NCBI GenBank assembly: GCA_009838845.1
Contig: VXRD01000062.1
Span: 1-43,834, forward strand
Direction: 5' to 3'
Source of the DNA: Gemmatimonadota bacterium
GTDB taxonomy: Bacteria; Latescibacterota; UBA2968
DNA: 43,834 bases
The notes below the pieces were generated by a model. That model ran no database searches. It was not told where the DNA came from and was given only the letters and a program-made list of their open reading frames with translations. Positions 33,644 to 42,273 of this stretch are shown one piece after another. Both the position numbers and the translations under genes were made by a program. The stretch's first letter is position 1, and the number at the start of each line of letters is the position of its first letter.

Positions 33644-36205
33644 ATGGATCGAATCACCAGCGTTAAAAATCAGACCTCCAGCCCACTATTCAACGCCTGG
33701 ACCTGGCGCATGGCCTGGCGCGATAGCCGCACGTATCGTCGCCGCTTGTTGCTCTTTATTTCATGCATATTGCTCGGCGTGGGTGGCCTCGTGGCCGTTC
33801 GTGCTCTGGGCGATAACCTGCAACGCGTTGTCGAAAATGAAGCGCGCACACTTTTAGGTGCTGATTTACGCGTCAGCAGCCAGCGCGCTTTTGCGCCTGC
33901 GGTTGACTCCCTATTCAACTCATGGGGTGGGGAACAATCCCGAGAAGTGCGCTTTGCCTCAATGGTCTTCTTTCCCAAAAACGGCGGAACCCGCCTGGTA
34001 CAGGTGCGCGCGCTACAAGGCGACTTTCCCTATTACGGCACATTTGAAACCAATCCACTACAAGCGTCGAAGACCTTTCAGCATACCCATCACGCACTCC
34101 TCGACGATGGCTTGCTCGTCCAATTTGGCGTTCAGGTCGGCGATTCCGTGCGAATTGGCAACCACACCTTTGTCATAGGCGGACGCATCACAAAAATATC
34201 GGGCGAGGCCATGGCCTTTGCCACAGTGGCACCTCGTGTGTACATCCCCTTATCGCATCTCGATAAAACGGGCCTCATCAAATTTGGCAGCCTGGCGTCT
34301 TATGTGGCTTATTTTAAGTTTGATAGCAGCGCGAGAATCGGATCCATCCAGCGCGAACTTCGCCCCTATCGCGGGGATCAAAATTTGCGGACCGAAACCG
34401 TTGCCAGCCGTCAAAGACGCCTCAATCGCATATTGGATAATCTCTATATCTTCCTCAGTCTTGTCGCCTTTGCCGCCCTCTTGCTCGGATGTATCGGCGT
34501 TGCCAGTGCCATTCACGTTTATACACGCCAAAAAATAACAACCGTCGCCATCCTGCGCTGCATGGGCGCGCAATCGAATCAGATCCTCTGCATTTACGCC
34601 ATCCAGGCCATCGCCCTGGGTCTTATTGGCACGGGGTGCGGTTCTCTCCTCGGTGTGGGCATTCAGTATCTCCTGCCCGGTGTTCTCGCACAAATCCTGC
34701 CCATTGAACTCGATATTCAATTTTCCTATTGGGCGATCATTCAGGGCACCGGCATTGGCCTGAGTCTGTCGCTGCTCTTCGCCCTGCTCCCCCTGTTGCC
34801 GATACGTCGAACATCGCCCCTGCACACCTTGCGGGCATCTTTTGAAAATGTGCGATCCAAAATAGATCCTCTGCAAATGATGACCATCGGCGGGATCTGT
34901 CTCATTGTCGCGGGATTGGGCATTTTGCAAACCAGCAGTATCCTCATGGGAATTGGTATTGCCATCGGATTTGGCATTGCCTTTGGACTGCTCATAGGCG
35001 CATCGTGGCTCATTATCAAAACCGTTCGCCGCTTCTTTCCCACAACCTGGCAATACGTATGGCGACAGGGCCTGGCCAATCTCTATCGCCCACACAATCA
35101 GACCGTAATTCTCATGCTCGCACTGGGCCTGGGCACCTTTCTCATCACCACGCTCTATATTGTGCAACATGCCCTGCTCGCTCAAATTGCCATCGCAGGG
35201 AGCGACAACCGTCCCAATTTTGTTCTCGTCGATGTGCAAACTGATCAGATTGAAGGTGTAAGCGCGTTGCTTCGCAAACAGAGCCTACCCGTCATCCACC
35301 ATGCTCCCATCGTCACCATGCGCCTGAAGAGCATCAAAGGTCAAGATGCGCGTTCCTACGGCAGAATACACGATGTGCGGCGCTGGGCAATTCAACGCGA
35401 ATACCGCTCGACCTATCGAAATCACCTCTTCGATTCAGAACGTCTTGTAGGTGGCACCTGGATCGATGCAGAACGTACAGAAGAACCCATCCCCGTTTCA
35501 TTTGAGCGCGACATTGCCCGCTCGCTTCGCGTCTCGCTCGGCGATACCCTGACCTTCGACATCCAGGGTGTGTCCGTTCAAACCACAGTACAAAGCCTGC
35601 GAGTGGTTGACTGGCAGCGCATTCAGCCAAACTTTTTTATCGTCTTTCCCAAGGGCGTGCTCGAAACCGCTCCCCAGTTTCACGTCTTGACCACGCGCAT
35701 CAACACAACGGAACAATCCGCTGTGTTGCAACGCACGCTGGTTCAACAATACCCCAATGTCTCGGCTGTGGACCTCGGCCTCATTCTCAAAACCGTTGAC
35801 GATGTACTCTCACAAATCGCCTTTGTCGTGCGCTTCATGGCACTCTTTAGCGTGATTACCGGACTCATTGTGCTAACTGCCGCAGTCACCACCAGCCGCT
35901 ATCAACGCATTCGTGAAGCCGTTTTGCTGCGCACTTTGGGGGCATCTCAAAAACAGATTCGCCGCATACTCTTGCTGGAATACACTTTCCTGGGCGCACT
36001 CGCTACCCTGACTGGACTCATACTCTCTATTGGCGGTGCCTGGGCTGTCACCATCTTTATTTTTGACATTCACTTTGCCCTGCCCACTGCGGCCATTGCC
36101 GGCGTCTTTATCCTCGTCACCGCGCTCACCATCTTTGTCGGCATGCTCAACAGCCGCGGCATAGCCGACCGCCCTCCACTCGAAATTTTGCGAAGCGAAG
36201 TGTGA
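33644..36205 (+). CDS. ybbP: ABC transporter permease, YbbP-like (FtsX family)
   Basis: 853-aa permease. An N-terminal TM near 35-58 (LLLFISCILLGVGGLVAVRAL) is followed by a large periplasmic domain, a block of TM helices (about 265-455), a second periplasmic domain and the last TM group (about 725-835), with RYQRIREAVLLRTLGASQ before the C-terminal FtsX part. Size and layout fit E. coli YbbP. No ribosome site is clear; the start may be at ATG 33644 or in-frame downstream. It partners the ATPase just upstream. Stop 5 bp from the convergent tesA stop, with no terminator visible. Confidence 0.87.
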   Translation: MDRITSVKNQTSSPLFNAWTWRMAWRDSRTYRRRLLLFISCILLGVGGLVAVRALGDNLQRVVENEARTLLGADLRVSSQRAFAPAVDSLFNSWGGEQSREVRFASMVFFPKNGGTRLVQVRALQGDFPYYGTFETNPLQASKTFQHTHHALLDDGLLVQFGVQVGDSVRIGNHTFVIGGRITKISGEAMAFATVAPRVYIPLSHLDKTGLIKFGSLASYVAYFKFDSSARIGSIQRELRPYRGDQNLRTETVASRQRRLNRILDNLYIFLSLVAFAALLLGCIGVASAIHVYTRQKITTVAILRCMGAQSNQILCIYAIQAIALGLIGTGCGSLLGVGIQYLLPGVLAQILPIELDIQFSYWAIIQGTGIGLSLSLLFALLPLLPIRRTSPLHTLRASFENVRSKIDPLQMMTIGGICLIVAGLGILQTSSILMGIGIAIGFGIAFGLLIGASWLIIKTVRRFFPTTWQYVWRQGLANLYRPHNQTVILMLALGLGTFLITTLYIVQHALLAQIAIAGSDNRPNFVLVDVQTDQIEGVSALLRKQSLPVIHHAPIVTMRLKSIKGQDARSYGRIHDVRRWAIQREYRSTYRNHLFDSERLVGGTWIDAERTEEPIPVSFERDIARSLRVSLGDTLTFDIQGVSVQTTVQSLRVVDWQRIQPNFFIVFPKGVLETAPQFHVLTTRINTTEQSAVLQRTLVQQYPNVSAVDLGLILKTVDDVLSQIAFVVRFMALFSVITGLIVLTAAVTTSRYQRIREAVLLRTLGASQKQIRRILLLEYTFLGALATLTGLILSIGGAWAVTIFIFDIHFALPTAAIAGVFILVTALTIFVGMLNSRGIADRPPLEILRSEV

Positions 36206-36210
36206 GTTTC

Positions 36211-36831
36211 TCACTTCTTTTCCAGAACCGGTTTAAGCACGCGCCACACGGTTTCCGCTATAATCCGATGTCCCGCAGCATTGGGATGAATGCGGTCTGG
36301 CAGATTCAGTTCAGGAATCCCACCGACACCTTCTAACAAAAAGGGTATCAAAGGCACGCGATTCTTTTCAGATAGAGCAGGGAACACTGCGCGGAAAGCC
36401 GTCGTATATATATCTCCCAAATTTGGTGGTGCTTCAATACCCATAAGTATGATTTGAATATCTGGATACTTCTCTTTTGCGCGATCTATAATCCCCTGCA
36501 AATTTTGCTGCATTTCAGTCGTGGGAATCCCCCGCAAGCCATCGTTGCCCCCCAATGCCAGCACCAGCACATCGATTTTTCGCCGCAACAACCAGTTGAC
36601 CCGCCGCAACCCTCCCGCCGATGTTTCGCCACTCAGTCCGCCATTGATCACATCAAACGCCCACCCGAGCGAATCAATCTTTGCCTGAATCAGCGCGGGA
36701 AAAGCCTGCGTTTTATCCAGACCATAACCCGCAGTCAGGCTATCTCCCAAAAACAAAACCGTCTTGCGATCCTCTTCAGCATGAGCTGTCCATATCAATC
36801 CGAGTAAAACAACGATGAGAAACCGCTTCAT
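36211..36831 (-). CDS. tesA: Arylesterase / lysophospholipase L1-type SGNH hydrolase
   Basis: 206 aa with a signal peptide (about 1-18, ending AHA). All SGNH blocks are present: block I GDSLTAGYG (nucleophile Ser), block II Gly in GGLSGETSAGG, block III GGND (Asn) and block V DRIHPNAAGH (Asp and His). TesA-type enzymes hydrolyse acyl esters and thioesters in the periplasm. A GAGGA ribosome site precedes the ATG. It is convergent with the YbbA/YbbP pair, whereas in E. coli it is divergent from ybbA. Confidence 0.9.
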   Translation of the reverse strand: MKRFLIVVLLGLIWTAHAEEDRKTVLFLGDSLTAGYGLDKTQAFPALIQAKIDSLGWAFDVINGGLSGETSAGGLRRVNWLLRRKIDVLVLALGGNDGLRGIPTTEMQQNLQGIIDRAKEKYPDIQIILMGIEAPPNLGDIYTTAFRAVFPALSEKNRVPLIPFLLEGVGGIPELNLPDRIHPNAAGHRIIAETVWRVLKPVLEKK

Positions 36832-36876
36832 TTTTTATCCTCATTCATATCTATGAGCCCCAATCCATTTTCTCCC

Positions 36877-36905
36877 TTGACCCCAAATATAAGATTGGCT
36901 ATATT
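36877..36905 (+). promoter_or_regulatory. Sigma-70-type promoter upstream of structured RNA candidate
   Basis: TTGACC (36877-36882), exactly 17 bp, TATATT (36900-36905), among the best promoter matches in the window. Initiation is expected near 36912, with no protein start downstream for 400 bp, but with the structured element ending in a U tract at 37053. Confidence 0.65.
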
Positions 36906-36910
36906 TTTTG

Positions 36911-37053
36911 CCGACTGGCCTGTAAAAAAAACAATATTTTCGGAACGCCCAGCGTTTCAGCAGCGTTGCCATACCAGTCCACGAGGCACCTGCTTGTTCC
37001 TTGCGTCAAATTTCGCGATTTGGTGAAGGGACGGGTAGGTGCTTTTTGTTTTT
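36911..37053 (+). ncRNA. Candidate small RNA with 17-bp terminator-like hairpin
   Basis: Starting just after the promoter, the first bases GACTGG (36913-36918) pair with CCAGTC (36974-36979), enclosing a hairpin AACGC-CCA-GCGTT (36944-36956). The 3' part is a long hairpin: 36986-37002 pairs without a gap with 37026-37042 (17 pairs, four of them G-U), topped by a second stem CAAATT/GATTTG (37007-37022). It is followed by TTTTTGTTTTT (37043-37053). The G-U pairs would be A-C mismatches in the other strand, which points to a plus-strand transcript. Family unknown; it could be a stand-alone small RNA of about 140 nt or a leader attenuator of the permease at 37319. Confidence 0.6.
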
Positions 37054-37077
37054 CAGGAAAATTTCAATTTGTGACGC

Positions 37078-37207
37078 GGTTGGCCCGAAGGCAACCATTT
37101 CGTGTACCAAAAAGAAAGGCCCTCGCGCGAGTTCTTGGCGGGACGGCGCGAGGACCCCAGATCACACCGACAGGTACATGTGGTGTGTCAATGCTTTTGG
37201 GCCAACC
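37078..37207 (+). ncRNA. Candidate structured RNA with long closing helix and pseudoknot
   Basis: GGTTGGCCCGAAGGC (37078-37092) pairs with GCTTTTGGGCCAACC (37193-37207) over 15 contiguous positions, two of them G-U. Inside, hairpin A pairs CCTCGCGC (37121-37128) with GCGCGAGG (37146-37153), with an upper GTTC/GGAC stem. Hairpin B pairs CACACC (37163-37168) with GGTGTG (37182-37187), plus ACA/TGT. The hexaloop of B, GGTACA (37173-37178), is exactly complementary to TGTACC (37103-37108), forming a pseudoknot. No known family was recognised. A small mobile element with terminal inverted repeats is the alternative. No protein is supported in the 36832-37318 gap. Confidence 0.6.
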
Positions 37208-37237
37208 TCTTTTCCGTTGTGACGTAGCCGTTAAATG

Positions 37238-37266
37238 TTGTGTTTCAATAATATACAGATTTTATA
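37238..37266 (+). promoter_or_regulatory. Possible promoter of second orphan permease
   Basis: TTGTGT (37238-37243), 17-bp spacer, TTTATA (37261-37266), 53 bp before the ATG and after both structured elements. If real, the permease need not share a transcript with them. Confidence 0.35.
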
Positions 37267-37318
37267 GTTTGTGTGTTCCGCGAATTTGAGACATTTGAAA
37301 AAAAAGAAATAAAAACCT

Positions 37319-39787
37319 ATGCTAAAAAATTATATGACCGTCGCCATTCGACATCTGTTCAAGTACAAAATTTATACGCTTATGAACGTCTCTGGATTGG
37401 CGATTGGCATGGCCAGTTTTATTCTGATGCTGTGTTTTGTCCAGCACGAATTGAGTTACGATCGCTTTTATCCAAATTCGGATCGCATTTATCGGGTTAT
37501 TCGGGAAACGCGTTCAACCGGTGCAGACCAGGCACACTACGAGGCAAATACCTCCGGCGCGCTGGCCGATGCGCTGATGCGCGATTTCCCAGAAGTTCAG
37601 CGAGCGACGCGCATGGGGCGTCACGAGATTATGTTGAGGTACAAAGATAAATTTTTCCAGCAGAAGTTCGATCTCGTTGATGCGTCTTTCTTTGACATTT
37701 TTCAAATTCCCTTTCTAAAGGGCAACCCTCAAACCGCGCTTCAAGAGCCATATACCATTGTTTTGACTGAGAAGATAGCTCGAAAATATTTCGGCGATGA
37801 AAACCCCATGGGTAAAATTCTCACGGTTGATGGGCGGTTCTGGCATGGCGAATTCAAAGTGACGGGCATCTTGCGCGATTTGCCTACCAATACGAGTTTG
37901 CAAATCGACTTTCTACATTCAACTGTTGGTGACTCCTATATTCAAGACAAATGGACAAGATGGGAAGATGTGCAAAACCGTATGTTTGTCACATATATCT
38001 TGTTGCATCCAAACGCAAAATCTGCCGACTTGGAACGCAAACTGCCCGATTTGATCAACCGCTACATAGGTCCTCAAGTTCGCGCGACCACAACCTATCA
38101 CTTGCAATCCCTGAATCGTGTACATCTTTATTCAAATGTCGATTATGCTATTGAAACAGAAGAGAATATTCGACAAGCGATTGTCAACCGGGGCCATGGC
38201 ATACAGGGAGATATTCGACAGGTTTACATGTTTGCCTGTGCGGGAGTTGCCGTGTTGGCGATTGCGTGCATCAACTTCATGAGCCTTTCCACAGCCCGTT
38301 CAACGAATCGCTCTCGAGAAGTCGGCATGCGAAAGGTTGTGGGCGCACATAGGCAGCAGTTGATCCATCAATTTCTGAACGAATCTATTCTCATCGCGTT
38401 TTTTGCCCTGCCCTTGGCCGTTATGATAGGCAAAGCCGCTCTTCCTTTTCTCAACACCTTTCTAAATCGCGACCTGAATCTGAATATCCTCAACGATTGG
38501 ACGCTCTTATTGGGGCTAATAGCGGTCACCCTGTTTGTCGGTCTTTTGTCGGGAAGTTATCCTGCACTGTTTCTGTCGAAATTTCATCCTATTGAGGTGC
38601 TCAAAGGCACCGGAAAGATGAGAGGTCGAGAAACATCATTGCGTAAGGGCCTCGTTGTTATCCAGTTTGCGATTTCCATTTTGCTGATTGTTGCCACAAT
38701 AATGGTATCGCGCCAACTCGTGTATATAAAGACAAAAAAGCTGGGATTCAACAAAGAACACATTGTGGTTTTGCCCATCTTCATTACGCATCGGGGGGCC
38801 AGGACAGACCCCAATGAGCGTTTGGCTTCGCGTTATAACGTGGTCAAACAAGTCTTTTTGGAACACCCCAACGTGCTCAAGGCGACCGCTTATAATTTTC
38901 CTTTTGGTATGGGCACCAACCGTCTGCGTTTGATTCGTGCAGAAGGCATTCAAGATCGGGAAATTCACATGGCGTTTCAGCAAGCCGATGAGGATTATCT
39001 CGACACATTTGAAATCGAACTTCTTTCTGGTCGTAACTTCTCTACGGAAATGAGCAGCGATTTTACCGAAGCAATTCTTCTCAACGAGTCGGCAGTGAAA
39101 TATTTGGGCTGGAAGAAATCGCTTGACAAACAAATAGAAGTCGTGTTTTTGCCTCGCAAAGGGCGTGTAATTGGGGTAATTAAAAATTATCATCATCAAT
39201 CCTTGCGAGAAACAATCGGTCCTATGGGCATTTATATGCGAACGGGTTTTTATTCTTATCTCGCACTCAAAATTCAATCAAAAAATATTTTAAAAACGAT
39301 TGAATTCCTGGATAAGACCTGGCAGCGTTTTGTCCCCAACCGACCTTTCACGTTCTGGTTCATGGACGACCAACTGAATACGATGTATCAAAAGGAAGTG
39401 CGTCTTGGACAGGTACTTCATGCTTTTACTATCCTGGCCATTTTTATTGCTTGCCTCGGTTTGTTCGCCCTATCTGCTTATACTGCTGAACAGCGCACCA
39501 AAGAGGTCGGTATTCGGAAAGTTTTGGGCGCAACAGTATTGAATATTGTTCTGTTGCTTTCAAAGGATTTTGTAAAACTGATCCTCATCGCCAATCTGAT
39601 TGTCTGGCCTGTCGCTTATTATGCCGCACAACGCTGGCTTGAGAATTTTGCTTATCGGATTGATTTTGGAATAGGTGTTTTTTTGTTGAGTGGCGTTCTT
39701 ATGCTGATGATTGCTTTATGCACTGTGAGTTATCAAGCCATACGAGTTGCTGTATCTAATCCCGTGGATACTTTGAGAGATGAGTAA
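37319..39787 (+). CDS. FtsX/MacB-type ABC transporter permease (orphan, second copy)
   Basis: 822-aa paralogue of the permease at 5992, sharing the N-terminus (MLKNYMTVAIRHLFKYKIYT, SGLAIGM, HELSYDRFYPNSDRIYRVIR) and the C-terminal layout (YTAEQRTKEVGIRKVLGATV, SNPVDTLRDE). About eight TM segments with two large periplasmic domains. No ATPase is adjacent. No good ribosome site is seen; the start is set by similarity to the first copy. Unlike that copy, no sigma-54 promoter or GTGTCCG palindrome is found upstream, so the two paralogues appear to be under different control. Codons end more often in T or G than in the first copy. Confidence 0.87.
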   Translation: MLKNYMTVAIRHLFKYKIYTLMNVSGLAIGMASFILMLCFVQHELSYDRFYPNSDRIYRVIRETRSTGADQAHYEANTSGALADALMRDFPEVQRATRMGRHEIMLRYKDKFFQQKFDLVDASFFDIFQIPFLKGNPQTALQEPYTIVLTEKIARKYFGDENPMGKILTVDGRFWHGEFKVTGILRDLPTNTSLQIDFLHSTVGDSYIQDKWTRWEDVQNRMFVTYILLHPNAKSADLERKLPDLINRYIGPQVRATTTYHLQSLNRVHLYSNVDYAIETEENIRQAIVNRGHGIQGDIRQVYMFACAGVAVLAIACINFMSLSTARSTNRSREVGMRKVVGAHRQQLIHQFLNESILIAFFALPLAVMIGKAALPFLNTFLNRDLNLNILNDWTLLLGLIAVTLFVGLLSGSYPALFLSKFHPIEVLKGTGKMRGRETSLRKGLVVIQFAISILLIVATIMVSRQLVYIKTKKLGFNKEHIVVLPIFITHRGARTDPNERLASRYNVVKQVFLEHPNVLKATAYNFPFGMGTNRLRLIRAEGIQDREIHMAFQQADEDYLDTFEIELLSGRNFSTEMSSDFTEAILLNESAVKYLGWKKSLDKQIEVVFLPRKGRVIGVIKNYHHQSLRETIGPMGIYMRTGFYSYLALKIQSKNILKTIEFLDKTWQRFVPNRPFTFWFMDDQLNTMYQKEVRLGQVLHAFTILAIFIACLGLFALSAYTAEQRTKEVGIRKVLGATVLNIVLLLSKDFVKLILIANLIVWPVAYYAAQRWLENFAYRIDFGIGVFLLSGVLMLMIALCTVSYQAIRVAVSNPVDTLRDE

Positions 39788-39833
39788 ATGACTCAGCAAA
39801 AATGGTGAGAGTAAACGCCATATCGAGAGCAAC

Positions 39834-39862
39834 TTGTAAAACCGCGGCAAGTGTCGTATAAT
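39834..39862 (+). promoter_or_regulatory. Sigma-70-type promoter for recD2
   Basis: TTGTAA (39834-39839), 17-bp spacer, perfect TATAAT (39857-39862), about 50 bp before the ATG. Confidence 0.7.
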
Positions 39863-39914
39863 TCCTCTACCACTCCGATTGTGTGATGGGAGAACATGTT
39901 CGCCGAGGTTTTAT

Positions 39915-42089
39915 ATGGCTCAGCTTCGCGGAATTGTGGATCGCATTACATTTCAAAACGAAGAGAATGGATACACGGTTGCCCGTTTGCAGGTAGAGGG
40001 ATTGGCCGCATACAACAACCGTCCGGCGACCATTGTGGGCGAAATGCTGTCTATCAACCCGGGTGAGACCGTGGTTTTGGAAGGCGAATGGACAACCCAT
40101 AAGCAATATGGGGCACAATTCAAAATTGAATCCTACCAGACCGTGCATCCATCTACAGTAGAGGGAATGCGGCGGTATTTGGGTTCGGGATTGATCAAAG
40201 GCATTGGGCCAGTCACGGCAAAGCGGATTGTGGATCACTTTGGAAAAGAAGCTCTCGATGTCATCGAAAGAGATCCCAAACGACTGGTCGAAGTCGAAGG
40301 ATTGGGAGCCAAACGCGCAAAGTGGATTATCGAAGTCTGGGAAGACCAGCGCGAAATTCACAATGTAATGCTATTCTTGCAATCGCACGAAGTGGGCACG
40401 GGATACGCCGCAAAAATATGGAAAAAGTACGGGCATGAAGCCGTTGAATTGATTCGGGAAAATCCCTATCGCCTATCTGTAGATGTTTGGGGCATTGGCT
40501 TTTTGACGGCAGACCGCATCGCGCAAAAAATGGGCATACCCGCGCATTCAGACCGGCGCATCCAGGCCGGTCTTTTGCATGTACTCAATGAAGCTGCAGA
40601 CAAAGAAGGGCATGTTTTCTTGCCCGAAGACGCGCTCATTGAATCGTGTGCCGAAGCACTCGATGTCCCTGTTGATGCAATCCCACCATGCGTAGCGCAA
40701 TTACTCTCCGAAGAATTGATAATCGTTGATGACAAGCGGGTGTATTTGCCACATTTGTACTATGCCGAACAGGGCGCGGCAACGCGGTGCTATCAATTAT
40801 CCCAGGTACAACGCATTGAACTGGGCAATATCCCAGCGGAGATCAGAGCCATAGAACAGCGCGACGGGGTCACATTCGCGCCCCGTCAAAAATTGGCATT
40901 GGAAAAGGCATTGTCGCACAATTTGCTGGTGTTGACGGGGGGGCCGGGAACGGGTAAAACAACGACCATTAAGGGACTCATCGCACTTTTAGAGACGCGA
41001 AACAAAAAAATCGCACTGGCAGCGCCAACGGGACGCGCGGCCAAGCGGATGTCTGAGGCGACCGGGCATGAGGCCAAAACCATCCACAGATTGCTAAAAT
41101 TTAGCCCATCTGAAATGGCGTTTGAGAAAAATTTTGAGAACCCCCTGGAGATCGAAGCCCTGATTGTCGATGAAATATCCATGGTCGATACGGTTCTGAT
41201 GAACAGTCTATTGCGCGCTGTTCCAATCAGCGCTTCGGTGGTCCTGGTAGGCGACGTCGATCAGTTGCCATCGGTCGGCGCAGGAAATGTGTTGAAGGAT
41301 GTCATTGCATCTGGCATTGTCGAAGTCGTGGAACTCAACGAGATCTTTCGGCAGGCACAAACGAGCCGCATCATTACCAATGCCCACGCGATCAATCGCG
41401 GCGAAATGCCATACTTACAGAATGATCGCGATGCGGATTTCTTTTTTCTCGAAGTCTCGGAACCCGATCAGGTCGTAGAGATGGTTTGTGGATTGTGTGC
41501 TGCACGCTTACCGCGCACATATCGTTTGGACAGTATTGAAGATATCCAGGTACTCGTGCCGATGTATCGAGGGGAAACCGGCGCGAATAATCTCAACCAG
41601 GTCTTGCAAGACGAGTTAAATCCCAAAGGACAGGAGATGACGCGGGGCGGTATCCGCTTTCGAGTGGGCGACAAAGTGATGCAGGTGCGAAATAACTACG
41701 ACCGCGATGTTTTTAACGGTGATATTGGGCGCGTCCAGGGAATAGAGGATGATATATTGCGCGTGCGATTTCAGGACCGCGTCTTAGAATACGAGTTTTC
41801 GGAATTAGACGAGTTGGTGCTGGCCTATGCCATGAGTGTACACAAGAGCCAGGGTGCAGAATTTCGCGCCGTGGTAATGCCCTTGACCACGCAACACTAT
41901 ATGATGTTACAGCGCAACTTGTTGTACACAGCCATTACTCGGGCGCGAGAACTGGTCGTACTCGCAGGAACAAAACAGGCTCTGGGGATGGCTGTTCGCA
42001 ACAATCGGGTTGCAGAGCGACACACGACCCTATCGCAGCGCATTCGAGCTGGACTCGTCGAAGAACCTGTTCAGGGAACTTTGCTGTGA
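39915..42089 (+). CDS. recD2: ATP-dependent RecD-like DNA helicase (RecD2)
   Basis: 724-aa superfamily 1B 5'-3' helicase. An N-terminal OB-like domain (1-85) is followed by helix-hairpin-helix motifs (GLIKGIGPVTAKRIVDHFG, VEGLGAKRAKWI), then helicase motifs: Walker A LTGGPGTGKTTT (about 338-349), Walker B IVDEISMVD, GDVDQLPSVGAG, and the C-terminal UvrD-like motif YAMSVHKSQGAEF and YTAITRAREL. The N-terminal extension distinguishes RecD2 from RecBCD-type RecD. ATG 39915 follows GAGG by six bases and starts the conserved domain; the frame is open 12 codons further up. Acts in DNA repair and replication fork processing. Confidence 0.94.
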   Translation: MAQLRGIVDRITFQNEENGYTVARLQVEGLAAYNNRPATIVGEMLSINPGETVVLEGEWTTHKQYGAQFKIESYQTVHPSTVEGMRRYLGSGLIKGIGPVTAKRIVDHFGKEALDVIERDPKRLVEVEGLGAKRAKWIIEVWEDQREIHNVMLFLQSHEVGTGYAAKIWKKYGHEAVELIRENPYRLSVDVWGIGFLTADRIAQKMGIPAHSDRRIQAGLLHVLNEAADKEGHVFLPEDALIESCAEALDVPVDAIPPCVAQLLSEELIIVDDKRVYLPHLYYAEQGAATRCYQLSQVQRIELGNIPAEIRAIEQRDGVTFAPRQKLALEKALSHNLLVLTGGPGTGKTTTIKGLIALLETRNKKIALAAPTGRAAKRMSEATGHEAKTIHRLLKFSPSEMAFEKNFENPLEIEALIVDEISMVDTVLMNSLLRAVPISASVVLVGDVDQLPSVGAGNVLKDVIASGIVEVVELNEIFRQAQTSRIITNAHAINRGEMPYLQNDRDADFFFLEVSEPDQVVEMVCGLCAARLPRTYRLDSIEDIQVLVPMYRGETGANNLNQVLQDELNPKGQEMTRGGIRFRVGDKVMQVRNNYDRDVFNGDIGRVQGIEDDILRVRFQDRVLEYEFSELDELVLAYAMSVHKSQGAEFRAVVMPLTTQHYMMLQRNLLYTAITRARELVVLAGTKQALGMAVRNNRVAERHTTLSQRIRAGLVEEPVQGTLL

Positions 42090-42109
42090 TAAGCGGATGT
42101 TTTTTTAGG

Positions 42110-42170
42110 TTACGGACACCGCCGCTATGATGACGGGCGGGCACAGGGGCACCGCCCCTACGATGGGTAT
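42110..42170. repeat. REP-like GC-rich palindrome
   Basis: AGGGGC (42145-42150) and GCCCCT (42154-42159) form a tight hairpin with loop ACC inside a GC-rich block flanked by GGGCGGGCAC and TACGATGGG. Its compact palindrome and composition, unlike the AT-rich flanks, suggest a dispersed intergenic repeat; other copies would lie outside the window. It could also assist termination of recD2. Confidence 0.45.
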
Positions 42171-42202
42171 GATTGTCCTATATCTATGTCGATACTCGTT
42201 TA

Positions 42203-42230
42203 TTGTCTAAATTTTTATCGTATATTATAC
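42203..42230 (+). promoter_or_regulatory. Possible promoter of porin-like gene
   Basis: TTGTCT (42203-42208) and TTATAC (42225-42230) with 16-bp spacing, 44 bp before the ATG. Confidence 0.45.
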
Positions 42231-42273
42231 TTAGGTGATCTCCGGTTGAAAGATTTGTATCCAGGAGGCTAAT

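Noticed and set aside
36983-37000. Possible sigma-54 site (GAGGCACC...) before the second permease
   Set aside because: The GG is present but the position ten bases on reads TT instead of GC, so the -12 element is missing.
37069-37224. Target-site duplication of a small transposon
   Set aside because: The TTGTGACG repeats are placed asymmetrically (1 and 9 bases) from the inverted repeats; kept only as an alternative, not as a mobile-element call.
36966-37289. 107-codon plus-strand ORF across the structured gap
   Set aside because: No ribosome site, no recognisable domain, and it runs through hairpins whose pairing is better explained as RNA structure.
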